Positions 9,536 through 19,484 are shown, counted from the first letter of the stretch. The stretch is 40,821 nucleotides of DNA from an uncultured Bacilli bacterium (GCA_947626515.1 CANQSL010000006.1:1-40821); one strand, 5' to 3'. The notes: generated by a model from the sequence alone, not told the origin. Program-made: numbers and translations.

Positions 9536-10095
9536 ATTTTATAATCCTTTCCATATTCTATAATATTATTTATAAAATCCAAAGATTTTACATGTTTTTT
9601 TGGCTTATTATATTCTTTGATTATAATATCTTTTAAATCAGCACTATATTTCATATCATTATATAATTCTATTTGTTTTAAAACTCTATATTTAATTAAA
9701 TCCTTCAAGCTATCAAATGTATAAATTCCTTTATTATTGTAATCTGCATTTTCAAAATATTTCCAAACGTTTTTTTCTTTATAAGCTAAAAAAGTATGTG
9801 TTGGATAATTATTTTCATAATTCAAATTTAACATAATATAAAAAGTTTTAAATTCATAATTATGTTTTTCAAACCAATTTCGTTCTAATTCAACTTGATC
9901 CCAACAAGTTCCTACTTTATATTTTAAAACGTCTAAATAATCCTCTAAAATATAATTTTCTAAATGTTTATCAAAATCTTTATCATTATACTTTATTACT
10001 TTATCTTTATCCGTAATATACCCATAATCCAAAGTTGCCATAAATTCTAAGAGTTCTTCTGGAGTATTCACTTTACTATATTTTCTATTATTCAT
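9532..10095 (-). CDS. Transglutaminase-like (papain-fold) superfamily protein
   Basis: Candidate Cys/His/Asp positions: VGTCWDQVELER, YPTHTFLAY, KYFENADYN; start overlap with SDR gene by 4 bp. Confidence 0.65.
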   Translation of the reverse strand: MNNRKYSKVNTPEELLEFMATLDYGYITDKDKVIKYNDKDFDKHLENYILEDYLDVLKYKVGTCWDQVELERNWFEKHNYEFKTFYIMLNLNYENNYPTHTFLAYKEKNVWKYFENADYNNKGIYTFDSLKDLIKYRVLKQIELYNDMKYSADLKDIIIKEYNKPKKHVKSLDFINNIIEYGKDYKI

Positions 10096-10149
10096 ATAAC
10101 CCTCTACTACAATAAAATTATATTATATAAAAAAATAAATAGCAATAAT

Positions 10150-11337
10150 CTATTTATTTAACTTCTTTAATATTTTTTCTTTATATTCATTTAAAAATAT
10201 ATCATTTTTTTCTAACCTTCCATCAAAAGAATTAGAAAAATAATATAAAATTTCATCATTGTTCATTTTACTTAAAGAAACTAATAAGTATTCTATAGGT
10301 AAATTTATATCACATAAATTTTTTATAATATTTAGAGATTCCTCTAATCCAAATATATTTATTAATCTAATTTTAAAACTATCTTTTTCATCTAAATGTA
10401 CATAAACTAGTGATTTACCTTTCAAATAATTATAATATTTTAAATAAGTTTCAAAGTCTAACTTTATTCTATTTTCAATATTGTATCGATAATTATAAAT
10501 ATAGTATATTTTTTTTAATTCATCTGGAGCATCACTACTTAAAAAGAATTCAGGATGTTCTCTTTTATATATTTCATCAAATGTATCTTCATTATACAAA
10601 ATTTTTACACCATTTTTGGGGTTTAAATCTCCTTTAATATTATTTCCTTTTAAAGAAGTATCAGATAAATCTAAAAAACTATAATCATAAGTTTCAAGCT
10701 TATTTAAATCAATAGTAAGATTTAAATTTTCAATATCAACATAAATTATATTAGAAAATGAAATTTCCATTTCAGATAAATCCAATATTTTATCACCACT
10801 TTTATATTTTTCTATTAATGAATAATCTCTATGATAAATAAGATCATATTCATTTAATGATTTAACTTTATAAGGCATATTGAATATTTCTTTAGAATCA
10901 TTTAATATTTCTTTTGCCATGTTTATATAATCGTCTCTAACTTTATATTTAATACCAAATTCTATCAAATCAATAATTTTATCTTTATATAATAATGAAG
11001 CAGCAAAATTTTCCCATGTATTTTCATCATTACCAAATTGTTTTGTATTCATTATACATTTAAAAGATTCATCTAAAAAAATTTGTTCTATTTTACTATA
11101 TGGGACTATTTTTTCTTTATATACACTTTCCAATAAGGATAATTGATCCAAATAAGAAAAAGCAAAATCTTTTAGATCTTCAGGATTAAAAACATCTGGA
11201 CCATAAATATCTTTTATTATTTTATTATACTCTTTAATATTTAAAGGCCTAAATTTTTTAATTTTAAGATCAGTTATTCTATCCATAGCAGATCTATATC
11301 TCATATATGAATTTAGATTTAAATATTCTTTTTTCAT
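10150..11337 (-). CDS. Uncharacterised paralog family member 5 (transcription order)
   Basis: Shared signature LKGNNIKGDLNP...YNEDTFDEIYKREHPEFFLSSDAPDELKKIYY. Confidence 0.85.
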   Translation of the reverse strand: MKKEYLNLNSYMRYRSAMDRITDLKIKKFRPLNIKEYNKIIKDIYGPDVFNPEDLKDFAFSYLDQLSLLESVYKEKIVPYSKIEQIFLDESFKCIMNTKQFGNDENTWENFAASLLYKDKIIDLIEFGIKYKVRDDYINMAKEILNDSKEIFNMPYKVKSLNEYDLIYHRDYSLIEKYKSGDKILDLSEMEISFSNIIYVDIENLNLTIDLNKLETYDYSFLDLSDTSLKGNNIKGDLNPKNGVKILYNEDTFDEIYKREHPEFFLSSDAPDELKKIYYIYNYRYNIENRIKLDFETYLKYYNYLKGKSLVYVHLDEKDSFKIRLINIFGLEESLNIIKNLCDINLPIEYLLVSLSKMNNDEILYYFSNSFDGRLEKNDIFLNEYKEKILKKLNK

Positions 11338-11348
11338 AAAATAACCTC

Positions 11349-12623
11349 TTATTTTTTTATTTTACTTATAATTTTTTCACAAAATTTATCATTTTCTATT
11401 AAAGTTTCGTCATCTAAATTTAAAAAATAATACTCAAGTTCTACGTCTGTCATATCATTTAAGATAGGAATAACTTTACTTATTGGCAATTTAAAACTTG
11501 CCAATCTTTTTATTATATTAACAGTATAATCTAATCCAAAAAGTTTTATTAATTTTATAATTACTTTTGTTTCTTCTTTTATTTTAAAATTTTCTAACGA
11601 TTTATCTTTTAAGTATTTATAATACTTTAAAAAATTTTCCAATGTTAATTCTTTTCGTATTAAATAAGGATTCCCATTTATTTCTATTTCTTTTGGATTA
11701 TAATACATTTCTTTTAATTCATCCGGAGCATCGCTACTTAAAAAGAATTCTGGATGTTCTTTTTTATACTTTTCATCGAATGTATCTTCATTATAGAAAA
11801 AATATATTTTCTTAATTAGATACCTCTTTGAAGTTTTAATAAATAATTTAAGTGGCAATAAATCTCCAATAATATCATTACCTTTTAAACAAGCATTAGT
11901 TAAATCTATATAGTTAATCTTTTTTATAGCTACTAAACGATCTAAATTGTAACATTTAACATCATACTTTCTCAAATAGATTTTTAAATGTAAATTGCTA
12001 ATATCTTTTATTTTATTTATTTCATATGCTCTTATATTGATATTAGATAAATTCCCCGGAATTACGTTTAATTCTAATAGCCTTAATAATTCATCTATGT
12101 CTTTAATATTATAACTTTTATTATAAAGTGCCGTTTTTTCATTATAAACATCTTCAAGATATGAAATAAATTCTTCTTTATATTCTTTTTCTTTAAGAAA
12201 ATCTATCAATTCTTTAATCATTATTTTATATTCTACTGAATCAATATAATCATTAAAATTATCTTCTTCCCAAACATTTAAATTAGATTTTATAATTTTT
12301 ATAATGCTTTTATCAAAAAACTCTTCTTCTTTCTTATTTGAAGGCAGTGTTTTTCCGGGAAAAGCTTCTTTTAAACAACTTAAATTGTCTATTTCACTTA
12401 AAGCTAACTTTTTAGAACTTTCCATATTATGTAAATCCATACGTAGTTTTTCTGCCATATAAAAAATATCTTTAGTTACAGGTCCAAAGCATGAATTAAC
12501 AATTTTATTATATTCACTTTTTTTTAATGGCCTTTTATTTTTTGCTTTTATTTCATCAATTTCTTTATAAAGTCTACCAAATCTTTCAATCATACTTTTT
12601 TTACCATAATTCATAATATACAC
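11349..12623 (-). CDS. Uncharacterised paralog family member 4
   Basis: LKGNDIIGDLLP...YNEDTFDEKYKKEHPEFFLSSDAPDELKEMYY; likely true start is ATG (MNYGKK) at 12614, since the GTG at 12623 lies in the SD-like AGGTG. Confidence 0.85.
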   Translation of the reverse strand: MYIMNYGKKSMIERFGRLYKEIDEIKAKNKRPLKKSEYNKIVNSCFGPVTKDIFYMAEKLRMDLHNMESSKKLALSEIDNLSCLKEAFPGKTLPSNKKEEEFFDKSIIKIIKSNLNVWEEDNFNDYIDSVEYKIMIKELIDFLKEKEYKEEFISYLEDVYNEKTALYNKSYNIKDIDELLRLLELNVIPGNLSNINIRAYEINKIKDISNLHLKIYLRKYDVKCYNLDRLVAIKKINYIDLTNACLKGNDIIGDLLPLKLFIKTSKRYLIKKIYFFYNEDTFDEKYKKEHPEFFLSSDAPDELKEMYYNPKEIEINGNPYLIRKELTLENFLKYYKYLKDKSLENFKIKEETKVIIKLIKLFGLDYTVNIIKRLASFKLPISKVIPILNDMTDVELEYYFLNLDDETLIENDKFCEKIISKIKK

Positions 12624-12625
12624 AC

Positions 12626-13864
12626 CTACACTTTTTTTATTAATTTTCTTATATCTTCTACAATATTTTTATTATTTTCCAATGTATTATTATTAGTATA
12701 ATAGGTAAACAATAATATTAGTTCGCTATCTGTCTTACTATTTAAGAATTTTAATAATTCATTTAATGGTAAAGTTGTTAAAGCTATTTCATTTAATATT
12801 TCAAAAAACATATTTAACCCAAATAATTCAACTAATCTAATTTTAATTAAATCTTCTTCTTTAAATATGAAATTATCTAATGATTTTTTATTCAAATATT
12901 TAAAATATTTTAAGAATAAAGAAAAGCTAAATTCTCTTCTTCTTAAATAAGTTTTTCCATCTTTTTCTATTTTTTGAGGATTGTAATATATTTCTTTTAA
13001 TTCATCTGGTGCATCACTACTTAAAAAGAATTCAGGATGTACTTTTTTATAGTTATCATCAAATGTATCTTCACTATAATAAAAATATATTCTATAACCA
13101 TTGAAATCAATATATGAATTTAATTTTCCTAAAACTTTGTTTCCCTTTAAATTTGTTGCTGTCAAATTAATAATACCATCATTTTTTAATACACTATCTA
13201 TTGAAGAATTTAAATCAGCTATATTATTTAAATTTATTACAATATTTTCATTTTCTAAATTTTTATTTTCAAGATATGTATAAGGAATTACCATCGAACT
13301 AGTATCTAAATTATTAAGATCTAAATCTTTATAGGTATTATTTAACAATTCAAATTCTGATGCGGATGAAACCTTATGTTTCTTGTCTAAATCTAAATCG
13401 TTAAGTAAGTTTTTACATGATTCAATAAAGCTTTCATTCAATTCCATTTCTTCAGCAAATTTAATATATGTAATAATTTCACTATAGGCATCCATTTTAT
13501 TTTCAAAACAGCGTATTCTTTCCATATAATCAGTAGAATGTGTATTAGAACTTTTATATCCATCAATTTTAAGAATGCAGCTTGTTATTATAGCATGCTC
13601 TAAAAATATATTTTCTTTTTCTGAAAAAGGCTTTTTTTTCTCGTTGAAAAGAAACATAACCTTAAAATATTCTTTTCGAAAATCTAAAAAAATTTGTATA
13701 TCTTCTTTTATATTATAAGTTTTTAAAAAACTTAAATAATGTTTATAATTATTTATATAATCCCTAAATGTAAAAGGATCACTAGAAAGTGAAGTAATTA
13801 AATCTTCTATTGCCATTTTATATCTATCTATATAATCCATCTTCTTTATTGCTTTTTTATCCAT
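12626..13864 (-). CDS. Uncharacterised paralog family member 3
   Basis: LKGNKVLGKLN...YSEDTFDDNYKKVHPEFFLSSDAPDELKEIYY. Confidence 0.85.
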   Translation of the reverse strand: MDKKAIKKMDYIDRYKMAIEDLITSLSSDPFTFRDYINNYKHYLSFLKTYNIKEDIQIFLDFRKEYFKVMFLFNEKKKPFSEKENIFLEHAIITSCILKIDGYKSSNTHSTDYMERIRCFENKMDAYSEIITYIKFAEEMELNESFIESCKNLLNDLDLDKKHKVSSASEFELLNNTYKDLDLNNLDTSSMVIPYTYLENKNLENENIVINLNNIADLNSSIDSVLKNDGIINLTATNLKGNKVLGKLNSYIDFNGYRIYFYYSEDTFDDNYKKVHPEFFLSSDAPDELKEIYYNPQKIEKDGKTYLRRREFSFSLFLKYFKYLNKKSLDNFIFKEEDLIKIRLVELFGLNMFFEILNEIALTTLPLNELLKFLNSKTDSELILLFTYYTNNNTLENNKNIVEDIRKLIKKV

Positions 13865-13866
13865 AT

Positions 13867-15033
13867 CTATCTATTTACCTTTCTTAGTTTTTCTATAAAG
13901 TCATTTAAGAACTCTTCATTATTTTTTGTCATATCATCACAAGATGAAGAAAAATAATATTTTATTTCATTATCTGACATTTTATTTATTATCTCTAATA
14001 CATAATTTATTGGCATATTCATTTCACAAAGCGAAGTTATAATAATTTTTACATTATTAATTCCAAATATATGTAATAATCTAATTTTTATATTATCGTC
14101 TTCTTTTATAGAAAAATTACCTAAATATTTGTTTTTTAAATATTTATAATATTTTAAATAAGTTTCAAAATCTAATTCCCCATGTCTATAATATATTTCT
14201 TTTAATTCATCCGGGGCTTCACTACTTAAAAAGAATTCTGGATGTTCCGTTTTATAATTATCATCAAATGTATTTTCATTATAATAATACTTCATATTAT
14301 ATTCTTTTATTGGATATAAATCTCCAATAACTTTATTTCCTTTTAAGTTAGTATAAAATAAATTAATAAATTTATGATTAGGATTACGTGCTGTATCAAA
14401 TTTACGTAAATCAATTGTAAGGTTTGCATCTTTTAAATCTAAAAAATCTAAATTATCTGCATAAATATCTTTAATTTTAGAATAATCTATTTCTAGTTCT
14501 TCAGAAAATGAATATTTTTGTTTTATCTCTCTTATTTCATCTAAATTTTTAGCACAAAACGGTTTATTAAAAATCATAGATTTATCATTATATATTTTTT
14601 CTGCTTCTTTTAAATAAAATTTATAAACTTCGTGTTCTTTACCAAATTCAATTAATCTAGCTAAATTTTGTTTGTATTTAAGCATGTATAAGTACAATTC
14701 TACTCTATTTAATGTATTATCAATATGTCCTTCTTTATAAATTAATAATTTGAAACTTCTATCTAAAAGATTTTGTTCTTTTTCACTTCTTGGATATGTA
14801 CTAGCTGAAAACGTATCTATAAAATCGTCAATATCATCTATCTCACTTAAAGCAATATATCTCAATCTATTAATATATTCTTTTTCTGTTCTATAAAAAT
14901 ACTTATTTTTTATTTGGTTAAATTCTTTTTTATTTAATGTTCTTCTATTTAATCTTTTTTTATCTTTGACTTCTTCTAAAGCTAACTCATATCTTTTAAA
15001 TATTAAAAGTTCATATTTATCGATATTATTCAT
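13867..15033 (-). CDS. Uncharacterised paralog family member 2
   Basis: LKGNKVIGDLYP...YNENTFDDNYKTEHPEFFLSSEAPDELKEIYY. Confidence 0.85.
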   Translation of the reverse strand: MNNIDKYELLIFKRYELALEEVKDKKRLNRRTLNKKEFNQIKNKYFYRTEKEYINRLRYIALSEIDDIDDFIDTFSASTYPRSEKEQNLLDRSFKLLIYKEGHIDNTLNRVELYLYMLKYKQNLARLIEFGKEHEVYKFYLKEAEKIYNDKSMIFNKPFCAKNLDEIREIKQKYSFSEELEIDYSKIKDIYADNLDFLDLKDANLTIDLRKFDTARNPNHKFINLFYTNLKGNKVIGDLYPIKEYNMKYYYNENTFDDNYKTEHPEFFLSSEAPDELKEIYYRHGELDFETYLKYYKYLKNKYLGNFSIKEDDNIKIRLLHIFGINNVKIIITSLCEMNMPINYVLEIINKMSDNEIKYYFSSSCDDMTKNNEEFLNDFIEKLRKVNR

Positions 15034-15069
15034 TATATTTCCTTTCTTAGATAGTTTTATTTAATAAAA

Positions 15070-16236
15070 TTATTTTAAATTCCTACTATTTGTAAGTTTA
15101 TATACGTTTTTATTCAAATTTTCTATATACTCACTATTTTCTTTATAAACATCTTCATTTATAGTAGAGAACTCTAATTTTAATTTACTATCAGATAATT
15201 CATTTAATATTTCTAATGTTCTTTTTATTGGCAAAAAACTTTTACTTAAGTCATTTAAAATTAACATAGTTTCATTTAAACCAAATAAGTTTAAAAGACG
15301 TATTTTTATTTGATCATCTTTACTTATAACAAAATTAATTAAAGATTTGCCTTTTAAATATTCATAATATTTTATATAATCTAAAAATGTTAAAGTTCTT
15401 TCGGAGAATTTTTCCTCGTTTTCTTTTTCAGAAACCGTATAAGGGCAATAATATATTTCTTTTAATTCACTTGGAGCATCATTACTTAAAAAGAATTCAG
15501 GATGTTCTTTTTTATAATTATCATCAAATGTATCTTCTGAATAATAAAATTTTATTTTATAACCTCCAAATTCAAATGGATTTAAATCCCCTACTACTTT
15601 ATTTCCTTTTAAATTCGCATTTTCTAAATGAATATAGTAATCCCCATTATTGTAAGCTCCATTATTTTCACAACATGTTATTAGAGTACCTAAAGAAGAA
15701 AAATATTTTATTGTTTTTAAATTTATTTCTATATTATAATTTTCAAAATTTTTATTACTACAATCGGTAAGGTTTATATTTTTATTAAATAGCCCTTGTT
15801 GTACTTTCATAGCAAATTTAAGATCAGTTGTATTTATTCCCTTTGATAAAGCTAAATCTTTTAAATTATTAATTATTTTAATTTTATTTAATGCTATGTC
15901 GTTTAAAGAATAAAAATATCCAGGTTTTTCTAAATCAGAAATGAGTAATTCATAGTATTTAGCTTGTGCATTAATCGCTGAGATTAAAAATAATTTTTCC
16001 AAATCACTAAGTGTTTCCTTATCACTAAACATTTCAAATAAACCATTATCAATTGGTCCTTCAATTTTAGCAAATCTATAAAATATTTCATTATTTATTT
16101 TATATTTACTTAATATAAATTTTACCTCAATATTATTTAAGGCTTTATCTTTCTTAAATTTTAAAAATACTATTTCATTTACTGCTAAGTTAAATTTTTC
16201 TATATCATTTTGTTTTTTCCCCATAAAAACCCCCAC
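15070..16236 (-). CDS. Uncharacterised paralog family member 1
   Basis: LKGNKVVGDLNP...YSEDTFDDNYKKEHPEFFLSNDAPSELKEIYY; likely true start ATG (MGKKQ) at 16224. Confidence 0.85.
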   Translation of the reverse strand: MGVFMGKKQNDIEKFNLAVNEIVFLKFKKDKALNNIEVKFILSKYKINNEIFYRFAKIEGPIDNGLFEMFSDKETLSDLEKLFLISAINAQAKYYELLISDLEKPGYFYSLNDIALNKIKIINNLKDLALSKGINTTDLKFAMKVQQGLFNKNINLTDCSNKNFENYNIEINLKTIKYFSSLGTLITCCENNGAYNNGDYYIHLENANLKGNKVVGDLNPFEFGGYKIKFYYSEDTFDDNYKKEHPEFFLSNDAPSELKEIYYCPYTVSEKENEEKFSERTLTFLDYIKYYEYLKGKSLINFVISKDDQIKIRLLNLFGLNETMLILNDLSKSFLPIKRTLEILNELSDSKLKLEFSTINEDVYKENSEYIENLNKNVYKLTNSRNLK

Positions 16237-16251
16237 TTTTTAGTAATAATT

Positions 16252-16279
16252 ATTATACTAAAATAGTTTTAAAAGTCAA
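16252..16279 (-). promoter_or_regulatory. Sigma-A type promoter for the paralog array
   Basis: Minus strand TTGACT-16 nt-TATAAT immediately upstream of the first paralog gene. Confidence 0.7.
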
Positions 16280-16284
16280 ATAAA

Positions 16285-16306
16285 AAAGAGCTTTAAAAGC
16301 TTCTTT
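16285..16306 (-). terminator. Terminator-like hairpin of thioredoxin-like gene
   Basis: AAAGAGCTTT/AAAGCTTCTTT with single-base bulge, T-rich on minus strand. Confidence 0.5.
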
Positions 16307-17060
16307 AATCACATTTAGTTTCATCACAAGTATTCTTTATTTCGCCATAAACATTTTTAAATAAATTTCCATAAGTATCTACTAGCTCTGCATGTTGTTT
16401 ATCAGTAAGTTTATCATATTTAGTTTGATCTTTATTTAATTCAGTTGTTCCAGTATGTGTACCAACAACCTTACCGTCTTTTATAGCTACTACAAATGGC
16501 ATATATATACGTTTTTCATTAGTTTCTAAAACTTTACCATTTTCATCAGTTAATGTATAAAGTGACAATTCTTCATCTAAAGCATCAAGTAATTTATAAT
16601 AATCTTCTGTACCTTCTTTAGTCATCACAGCTTTATTATCCTTAACTTCATAAACTGATTTTTCATCATCTAAATTTAAATAATATATTGTATCAACTTT
16701 ATAAGTATTAGCAACTTCAAATAATACAGGAACTGCATTTCTACACCAAGGACACCATTCAGCACCAACATATAATATTGCTTGGTCTTTTTCTAAAACA
16801 GAAATAGCTTCCTTTGCATCAATATATTTTATAGGATTATCTTCACTTATTGTTACAGAATTATATTTATCTTCTGTTCCTTCTCTTATAGTTCCATTTA
16901 ATGCTTCATACTCTTTTTTAAATTTTAAAGCATCCGTTTCTTTAGAAATATTGCTTTTTTCTTTTTCTACATTTCCTTTATAGATACATATGCCTAAAAT
17001 ACTTAAAGCTGCTATTAAAATGACTATACTAATAATTATTATTATATTTTTTCTTTTCAT
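16305..17060 (-). CDS. Membrane-anchored thioredoxin-like protein (WCPWC)
   Basis: N-terminal TM; ILYVGAEWCPWCRNAVPVLFEVA; IYYLNLDDE; MPFVVAIKDGKVVGTHTGT. Confidence 0.85.
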   Translation of the reverse strand: MKRKNIIIIISIVILIAALSILGICIYKGNVEKEKSNISKETDALKFKKEYEALNGTIREGTEDKYNSVTISEDNPIKYIDAKEAISVLEKDQAILYVGAEWCPWCRNAVPVLFEVANTYKVDTIYYLNLDDEKSVYEVKDNKAVMTKEGTEDYYKLLDALDEELSLYTLTDENGKVLETNEKRIYMPFVVAIKDGKVVGTHTGTTELNKDQTKYDKLTDKQHAELVDTYGNLFKNVYGEIKNTCDETKCD

Positions 17061-17130
17061 ATTACACCTCTCTCTCAGTGTAAAGAATATAATAAAATTT
17101 AAATTTTTGCAATATATTGTCAGTTGAAAA

Positions 17131-17151
17131 AGCTCAACTTATAGTTGAGTT
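17131..17151 (-). terminator. Terminator hairpin downstream of NatB-like gene
   Basis: CTCAACT-tat-AGTTGAG followed on minus strand by CTTTTTC. Confidence 0.6.
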
Positions 17152-17159
17152 AATGTATA

Positions 17160-18308
17160 TTATCTAGAAAATAATATTTTTTCAGATTTATACTGTCTTA
17201 TATTTATATATAATACTAATATTATGAAAACAATAGTAGAAATTATCATTAATATTATATTTAGTATATTTATATTGCCATTAGTTATATCAGTAAATAG
17301 CATGGTATAATTTACAAATGGAATAATTGATAAAATTATAGATGATTTAATATTTATCATAAATGCAATTAAACTAGGAAAAAAAGATATAAAAGTCAAT
17401 GGAGTTAATGCACTCTGAGCTTCTTTGAATGATTTTGCTCTACTTGCTATAGCAATAGATAATCCACTAATCAAAAGTGAATAAGAAAGAATTACAATTA
17501 TAGAAAATAATATAGCAGTTGATGATAAAGATAAATTGACGTCTCTATAAATACCAAAAGCAATATTAGAAAAATTTAACGAAGAAATCATTAAAATTAA
17601 ACTTATCAATCCTGTCATAAACGAACTTAGTGATACACTTAGATATTTACCTATAATTATATCTCTAGACTTAATTGGAAATGTAAGAAGAGTTTCCAAA
17701 GTCCCCCTTTCTTTTTCTCCAGCAGTAGTATCTGTTGCTGGATATGTACTAGAAACTGTGATTGCCATAACAACAAATAAAAATCCATATACAATTATAT
17801 AATTAGCATAAAAATTCTCTTCTTCATATATATTTTCTTCAATATTTATTATATTTAAAACTTCATTAGAATCTATATTATTATTTTTTAAATATTCATC
17901 TTGAAGGTAATTTTTATATGAATTAAGATAATTATCTACAAGTACTTTAGAAAATGCTGTAATCTCATTATTTACTCCATTTATAACGTATTTGTTTCCA
18001 TCTTTAGTTACATATAAATTAATTTTATTTTGTGAATACATTTCTTTTAAAGTATCTTGATCTGCGTAAATTGCATCAATTTCTAAGTTATCTATTATTT
18101 CTTTTTCTTTATCATTAAATTTATAATTAAATCCTATTTTATTATATTCATTTATATTTTTATTTAATTCACTGTCAAATAGTAAAGACATACCTACTAT
18201 TAATAATGGAATCAATAATGGAATTACAAACATCATAGATAATGATTTTTTATCTCTAAAAGTTTCTCTTAACTCTTTTTTTAAAATATATAAAATATTA
18301 CTATTCAT
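17160..18308 (-). CDS. ABC transporter permease, NatB/ABC-2 type
   Basis: ILKKELRETFRDKKSL; TDTTAGEKERGTLETLLTFPI; multiple TM segments. Confidence 0.88.
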   Translation of the reverse strand: MNSNILYILKKELRETFRDKKSLSMMFVIPLLIPLLIVGMSLLFDSELNKNINEYNKIGFNYKFNDKEKEIIDNLEIDAIYADQDTLKEMYSQNKINLYVTKDGNKYVINGVNNEITAFSKVLVDNYLNSYKNYLQDEYLKNNNIDSNEVLNIINIEENIYEEENFYANYIIVYGFLFVVMAITVSSTYPATDTTAGEKERGTLETLLTFPIKSRDIIIGKYLSVSLSSFMTGLISLILMISSLNFSNIAFGIYRDVNLSLSSTAILFSIIVILSYSLLISGLSIAIASRAKSFKEAQSALTPLTFISFFPSLIAFMINIKSSIILSIIPFVNYTMLFTDITNGNINILNIILMIISTIVFIILVLYINIRQYKSEKILFSR

Positions 18309-19053
18309 TTTCTCCTCCTAAAAGTTTAAAAAAAGAATCTCTTAAATTAGATGTATTTGTAAATTTTTTTATTTCTAAAGGTGTTCCTTCTTTTAATATT
18401 TTTCCATTATTTAACATTATTACTTTGTCGCAAATATTTTCTGCTTCTTCCATATAATGCGTTGAATATAATATAGTCTTTCCTCTCTTTTTTTCTTCTT
18501 TAATAAAATCTAATATAATTTGACTCGAAATTATATCTAAACCACTAGTTGCTTCATCTAAAATATAATACTTTGGATCATGTACTAAACACCTTGCAAT
18601 GTTTACTCTTTGAGTTTGCCCAGTAGATAAGTTAGATATTCTATTATGTAAAAATTTATCCATATCTAGTATTTTACTAATTTCTTTTATTCTTTTATCT
18701 TGTTTACTTTTTTCAACTTTATAAAAATCACAGCACATTTTTAGCAATTCATATGCGGATATTGAATTATATATTTTAGTATTCCCTGATAAATATGCTA
18801 TATTTTTCTTTATTTCAATTTCATTATCTTTTAATTTTAAATTATCGAATAAAACTCTCCCACTTGTAGGTTCTAAAATACCTACTATTACTCTTAATAA
18901 TGTTGTCTTGCCTGCACCATTAGGTCCTAAAATTCCTATTATTTTACCGTCATCGGCTTCAAATGATATATCATCATTTGCATAAAAGACTACTCCTTTT
19001 TTATTTGCATTATACTTAATAAATTTTTTCTTAATATTTTCTACTTTTATCAT
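18301..19053 (-). CDS. ABC transporter ATP-binding protein, NatA-like
   Basis: Walker A GPNGAGKTT, signature LSTGQTQRVNIARCLVHDPKYYILDEATSGLD; overlaps permease by 8 bp. Confidence 0.92.
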   Translation of the reverse strand: MIKVENIKKKFIKYNANKKGVVFYANDDISFEADDGKIIGILGPNGAGKTTLLRVIVGILEPTSGRVLFDNLKLKDNEIEIKKNIAYLSGNTKIYNSISAYELLKMCCDFYKVEKSKQDKRIKEISKILDMDKFLHNRISNLSTGQTQRVNIARCLVHDPKYYILDEATSGLDIISSQIILDFIKEEKKRGKTILYSTHYMEEAENICDKVIMLNNGKILKEGTPLEIKKFTNTSNLRDSFFKLLGGENE

Positions 19054-19092
19054 AAGAAACTCCTTATTTTTATTATAACATAAAAAATAAAA

Positions 19093-19114
19093 AAATAATC
19101 TTAAGTGATTATTT
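19093..19114 (-). terminator. Hairpin overlapping stop of 122-aa ORF
   Basis: AAATAATC-ttaagt-GATTATTT, T-rich downstream on minus strand. Confidence 0.5.
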
Positions 19115-19477
19115 AAAATATTTTTTTAAAGTTTTTTCTTCTATTTTTTTATTTTCTATATTGGAATTATTCTTTTCAAAATATATTTTTTCTATTTCTA
19201 AGAAATGTTTTTTATATTTTAAGTATTCTATTGATTTTATAAATTGTTCTAATTCATCTTTAGTTATACATGAATTAATTTTACCAGTTATATAAAAACC
19301 TATATCGTTACTATTATTATCTACGCCAACATAAATAATTTTATTTGTTATTAAATCTTGATACATATATTTATTAAATAATGATACTTTTTTGCAAATT
19401 GCTAAAAAATTATCATAACCATCAATTGAAACTAAATAATATTTTTCTTTTAAATTTATCATAACCATTACCCTCAA
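19109..19477 (-). CDS. Hypothetical protein (about 120 aa)
   Basis: Intact ORF downstream of TagH-like gene; true start probably an internal ATG (MVMIN or MINLK). Confidence 0.6.
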   Translation of the reverse strand: MRVMVMINLKEKYYLVSIDGYDNFLAICKKVSLFNKYMYQDLITNKIIYVGVDNNSNDIGFYITGKINSCITKDELEQFIKSIEYLKYKKHFLEIEKIYFEKNNSNIENKKIEEKTLKKYFK

Positions 19478-19484
19478 AAATTTT

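Noticed and set aside
10410-10637. Plus-strand ORF LIHLEHHYLKRIQDVLFYIFHQMYL
   Set aside because: Antisense reading of the conserved paralog signature; the same string recurs at 15387-15770 only because the coding strand is conserved
15387-15770. 127-aa plus-strand ORF
   Set aside because: Antisense shadow of paralog 1, including the conserved motif
10150-16236. Calling the paralogs pentapeptide- or leucine-rich-repeat proteins
   Set aside because: Only one LDLSDTSLKGN-like stretch per protein; no sustained periodicity visible
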